Part shown: positions 59,700-64,000 of the stretch, in pieces
Layout of the letters: every line of letters begins with the position of its first letter
Position numbering within the stretch: position 1 is the first letter of the stretch
Assembly: GCF_958450345.1 (NCBI RefSeq)
Contig: NC_088783.1
Coordinates: 18,169,701 to 18,233,700 of the forward strand
Length of the DNA: 64,000 nucleotides
Direction: 5' to 3'
DNA from: Calliphora vicina
Taxonomy: Eukaryota > Arthropoda > Insecta > Diptera > Calliphoridae
Position numbers and translations under genes: made by a program
The notes under the pieces: model-generated
Seen by the model: the letters and a program-made list of their open reading frames with translations, nothing else
Databases searched by the model: none
What the model was told of the DNA's origin: nothing

Positions 59700-60640
59700 C
59701 CTTAAAACCAGCATTAAGTTTGATGTTTAAATAAAACCAGGTTTAAATTTTAAGTTTAATTATACTTCAAAATTTTAAATATTTTTAGGTAAACAAAATT
59801 AAATTTTTTTTCCAGTTGTTTTTTTAATTTTTTATAAAAAAAATTTTTTTGATCGTTATTTTAATTTTTTTTTTTAAATTTAAAATTTTTTTTTTATCAA
59901 TTTTTTTTTTGTGAAAAAAAAAATTCGGGTTAAAATTTTTTTTTTCAGATTTTGACCCATTGTAGGTCCATCTTACTATGGGCTCATATACGTCGTTGCA
60001 AATGTCTTTGAAATATCTACCATTAGATATCCATATTGTCTATATTAATGTCTTAGTAATCCAGATATAGGTCAAAAATCGAGGTTGTCTTGGTTTTTTC
60101 CTCATATCTCAGCCATTTGTGGACCGATTTTACTGATTTTAAATAGCAAAATTCTCGAAAGCATGTCTGACAGAATTATTGAAGATTTGGATCCCGAAGA
60201 TATCTGGGGTCTTCAGAAAATTGATTTCAACAGACAGACGGACAGACGAACATGGCTTAATCGACTCCGCTATCTATAAGGATCCAGAATATATATACTT
60301 TATAGGGTCGGAAATGAAAAATGTAGAAATTACAAACGGAATGACAAACTTATATATACCCTTCTCACGAAGGTGAAGGGTATAAAAATTAAACCCAACT
60401 AGGATTAAATTAAAAGTTTAAATAAAACTAGAATTAATAGTTGTAAAACAAGTTAATGAAATTTAAGTTTATATAAAACCAGGATTAAATTTTATGTTTA
60501 AATAAAACCGGGTTAAAATTTTTATACAAAAATTATTAAATTCAAATTTACCTAAATAACGATTTAACTTAAGTTATTAATAAATCCAGCATAAATTTTA
60601 AATAAACCACGATTAAATATAAAAGAGGAATGGTTAAACA
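59700..60640. repeat. Satellite-like array, block 3, interrupted
   Basis: Array units (AAACCAGGTTTAAATTTTAA) flank a DINE-like element at 59757-60383. Confidence 0.8.
59757..60383 (-). mobile_element. DINE-like family 1 element in the array
   Basis: Minus orientation. The 5' end is intact (ATACCCTTCACCTTCGTGAG, AAGGGTATA, core GGATCC, CTGTCCGTCTGTC). The 3' hairpin and TTACTTG end are missing. Nearly identical to 19657-20247 across the core, so relatively young. Confidence 0.75.
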
Positions 60641-60829
60641 ACAAACTCAACTAAATCAAACAACTAAGAATAATTCAATTGATATTGGCCAATAATTTTG
60701 GCAAACAAACAAACAAATCAAAGTAAAAAGAAAAGCATCCGTATTTAAACACAGCAACTGTTAATTTGTATGCTCCTTTCACGTTTATCTAATCTCCCTT
60801 TATATTTCATCTTTTTATGGCAAAACACG
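60641..60829. repeat. Second copy of the array spacer block
   Basis: GGCAAACAAACAAACAAATC, AAGCATCCGTATTTAAACAC, CAGCAACTGTT, GCTCCTTTCACGTTTATC match 55540-55660 with scattered substitutions. Confidence 0.8.
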
Positions 60830-62600
60830 ATTGAATTTAAGATTTCAATAAATCCAGGATTACAACGTTTAAATACAACCAGGATTGAAATTAAAAAAAT
60901 TCAATGATTTAAGATAAAGTTTAAAATGTTAAATAAAACGAGGATACAATTTAAAGTTTAAATAAAACCAAAATACTATTTGAAGTTTAAATACAATCTG
61001 TATTAAATTTGAAGTTTAAATAAAACCACAATTAAACCTGAATATTAAACACAATTTGGCTAAAATTTTGAAATTTAAATATAGTCAGGTTAAAATTTAA
61101 AGTTTAAATGAAATATCGTTTAATAAAACTGGATATTCCGTTTAAAATTTTTAGAAACTTAATATTAAAATAAAAGTTAATTTAAACCTAGATTAAATTT
61201 AAGGTTTAAGTTAAACCTGGATTAAATTTGAAAGCTTAATAAAACTGAGGTTAAAGTTTAAATAAAAGCATGATGAAATTTAAAATTAAAAATTACCATG
61301 ATTTAATTTAAAGTTTAAATAAAATCGTGATTAAATATGAAGTTTAATAAAACCGAGGTTAAATTTTAAATATAAATATGATTAAATTTGAAGTTTAATA
61401 TAACTGACGTAAAATTTATATAAAACTGAGGTTTTATTAAACTTTGAAGATTAACAAAACTGAGGTTAAATTTTTAGTTTAAATAAAACCACGATTAAAT
61501 AAAATCACGATTAAATTCAAAGTTTAAATGAAACCACGATTAAATTCAAAGTTTAAATAAAACCACGATTAAATTTCAAGTTTAACAAAACTGAGGTTAA
61601 ATTTAATGTTTAATAAAACTGAGGTTAAATTTTAAGTTTAATAAAACTCAGGTTAAATTTTAAGTTTAAATAAAACCACGATTAAGTTTAAATAAAACAA
61701 TGATTAAGTTTGAAGAAACCTAAAGTTTAAATAAAACCACGATTAAGTTTAAATAAAACAATGATTAAGTTTGAAGAAACCTAAAGTTTAAATAAAACCA
61801 CGATTAAGTTTAAATAAAACAATGATTAAGTTTGAAGAAACCTAAAGTTTAAATAAAACCACGATTAAGTTTAAATAAAACAATGATTAAGTTTGAAGAA
61901 ACCTAAAGTTTAAATAAAACCACGATTAAGTTTAAATAAAACAATGATTAAGTTTGAAGAAACCTAAAGTTTAAATAAAACCACGATTAAGTTTAAATAA
62001 AACAATGATTAAATTTGAAGAAACCTAAAGTTTAAATAAAACCACGATTAAATTTTAAGTTTGATAAAACTGAGGTTATACTTTAAGTTTAAATAAAACC
62101 ACGATTAAGTTTAAATAAAACAATGATTAAATTTGAAGTTTAAATAGAACCATGATTAAATTTAAAGTTTAGCCGAAACCATGATTATATTTGAAGTTTA
62201 AATAAAACCATGATGAAATTTGAAGTTTAAGTTAAACCTGGATTAAATATGAAGTTTAAATAAATTTAAGGTTTACATAAAACCCAGATTAAGTTTGAAG
62301 TTCAAATACAATCTGAATTAAATTTGAATTTTAAATAAAACTAGAGCTAAGATTGAAGTTTATATAAAATCGTTATTAAAATTTAAATTTAAAATTCTAA
62401 ATACAAATTTAATATTAAAGTTAATTAATCCTGGTTTTAAATTTGAAATTTAAATACAATCATGATTAAATTCAATATTAAAATAAAAGCAGAACTAAAT
62501 AAAACTAGAATTTAATTTGAAGTTTAAATATAAAATATACCCAAGAATAAATTTAAATTTTAAATAAACTAAGTTTACTTTATCTACATTTTAAACTTAG
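60830..62600. repeat. Satellite-like array, block 4
   Basis: Same 29-bp theme, here with ACCACGATTAAATT and ACTGAGGTTAAATT variants. It contains a homogenised 61-bp repeat at 61675-62040. Confidence 0.9.
61675..62040. repeat. 61-bp tandem repeat, six copies
   Basis: Units start at 61675, 61736, 61797, 61858, 61919 and 61980, each ACCACGATTAAGTTTAAATA then AAACAATGATTAAGTTTGAA then GAAACCTAAAG. They are essentially identical, with one A for G change in the last. A partial seventh unit follows at about 62098. Confidence 0.95.
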
Positions 62601-64000
62601 TTTAAACGCATTTAACACTAAATATCTGCAATTTTTGATAATGATTTAAATCATCTAAAATATTTTTATAAATTCCTGCTTATGTTTAAACACTTGCCAA
62701 TTCCCTACCCCTTTACTGCCTTACTTACTTACTTCCCCCTTGTTATTTTCCCTTACATGCTTAACATTATTTTTATTTTATTCCATTCAAGTACATTCTC
62801 GTATGTTGTACAGGAATGAAAAAAAGAATATATCGTTGTATTTTGCAAGCAAAACACGCTTCTTAATATCTCTAGAATTCGTATTCGTATCTTTGAAATG
62901 TGTGTTTGTTTGTTTATTTTGCTTTTCTTTCTACAGTTTTGCTGCTTCTTATCTTATGAAGAACATGCATTTTTCCTCAATAGAAAATAATAATAATGGG
63001 AAAAATTTTTGTACACTGAGAAAAAAACAGATAAATAAACAAACAAATATTTATTTATTTGTAATAAAAAGCAGTGACTAAACACTGTTTAAAGGAATAT
63101 ATGTATATTAAAAGCTTGTTAAAAAAAGAGATTTCAATAAATTAAAGCTTTTATTTAAATTTCGTTGTTTCAAAATTTAAACCAATTTAAAAGCAAACTA
63201 AAACAATTACTTTAAATACACCAGCTTTGTGTCAAACATCAAAGGTTTAGTTAAACGAAGTTTATCTTTTACCTAATGTAAGCCATTTTAGACTTATGAA
63301 ATTGTATCTGTAAGATTTATTTTCCTTTTTTTACCCTCTTAAAAACGCTACTGTTTTAAATGTCTTTCAATTTGATTTTCTGTACCATTCAATTCCAAGT
63401 TCTTTTACACAAACGACAAAAAATATATTTTTTCCATTTATTTTTTTTATACCAAATTAAGGTGTTTTTTCTACTGTATAAAAAACTACAGAACTGAATG
63501 AATTTCATTGTATTAATACATACATATATAATCGTAAGTGTGTGTGTTTTTAAACAAGTATTTGTGTACAACAACTTAACATAGTTTTGTTATTTTTTTT
63601 ACAATAACAAAAAAACAACAACAACAAAAGACTTACATAAAACATTGAAAAAAGTGCAAGAGGAGCTTGGTTAAGAGAGGGGGAGGGGAGCAACAAGAGA
63701 AAAAACAATCCATTTGTTGCTGATGTGAAACCAATGCCGACTGACTAAATATTATACGAGAGTATTTTGAAGTACGTGTAGTAGTTGTTGGCTTTGCTTG
63801 AGGATCAACCATATAAATTGAATGCAACAACAACAACAATAACAAAAACAACTAGAAACGAGAAGTAAAAAAAGCTGCACCATGGACAAGCAACATTGAA
63901 CACGTACCACCCAATATTTTTTGTATTATTGAGCATGTTGCTTGGCTCTATTGCTGCTTTTGCTGATGATATTTGTTGTAGTTGCAAGAAAAACATTTTC
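62601..64000. other. Presumed upstream or intron sequence
   Basis: CAACAACAACAACAATAAC at about 63824-63850 and a similar run near 63612. GAGGGGGAGGGGAG at about 63677-63690. The frame at 62740-63081 has no motif. Nothing assignable. Confidence 0.4.

Noticed and set aside
61675..62040. CRISPR-like regular repeats
   Set aside because: The 61-bp units are contiguous with no variable spacers, and the setting is a fly satellite-like array.
62740..63081. 113-residue frame, the longest not clearly in a repeat
   Set aside because: Phe/Lys/Asn-rich with no motif, typical of chance frames in AT-rich DNA.

Overview
The window reads as nuclear DNA of a higher (cyclorrhaphan) fly, probably a calyptrate such as a blow fly or house-fly relative. 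This is inferred from very high A+T content, CAA/CAG-type trinucleotide runs, mariner and hAT debris, and DINE-1/mini-me-like elements with TATACCCT ends and GTCY microsatellites. There are no bacterial-style genes. Almost every listed open reading frame is chance or transposon debris.

The only host gene I can support is Lim1 (LHX1/LHX5 class LIM-homeobox transcription factor) on the minus strand. Two coding exons are clear: 40486-40679 (LIM domain 1) and 38655-38884 (LIM domain 2). They are joined by a 1.6 kb GT-AG intron that splits an Arg codon in phase. The homeobox exons were not found, so positions 1-38654 appear to be one very large Lim1 intron, or at least its start. An upstream coding exon is required because the LIM1 exon has no in-frame Met before its first zinc ligand. 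A short candidate ends at a good donor at 41920, but joining it directly creates a TGA, so it stays unresolved. Positions 42-64 kb would be 5' intron or upstream sequence.

The rest is a layered repeat landscape. 1-9 kb: a hAT-like element, a piggyBac remnant holding a MITE, an inverted-repeat element nested in another repeat, and a mariner. 11-22.6 kb: four more mariner copies, two of them hit by later insertions (a DINE-like element and a tRNA-Lys-derived SINE), then a clean Helitron. 24.5-33 kb: a GGCCC-TIR element, a long hairpin, two domains rich in AAAGTACTTT palindromes, and more DINE-like copies. 35.2-38.2 kb: a TTCGAA-rich tandem array that ends at a near-perfect 89-bp-arm hairpin just downstream of the LIM2 exon. 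39-50 kb: two copies of a small AGCCCAAT-TIR MITE (one interrupted), a 165-175 bp dispersed/tandem repeat, two hAT-type MITEs with 8-bp target duplications, and a third GTAC domain. 52.9-62.6 kb: a degenerate roughly 29-bp satellite-like array (AAACCAGGATTAAA / TTTAAAGTTTAAATA) with several levels of internal duplication.

No element looks autonomous. I found no convincing new multi-gene system. The most interesting features are the two long hairpins, the three separate palindrome/satellite domains inside or next to a developmental regulator, and the nested insertions that give precise element ends.
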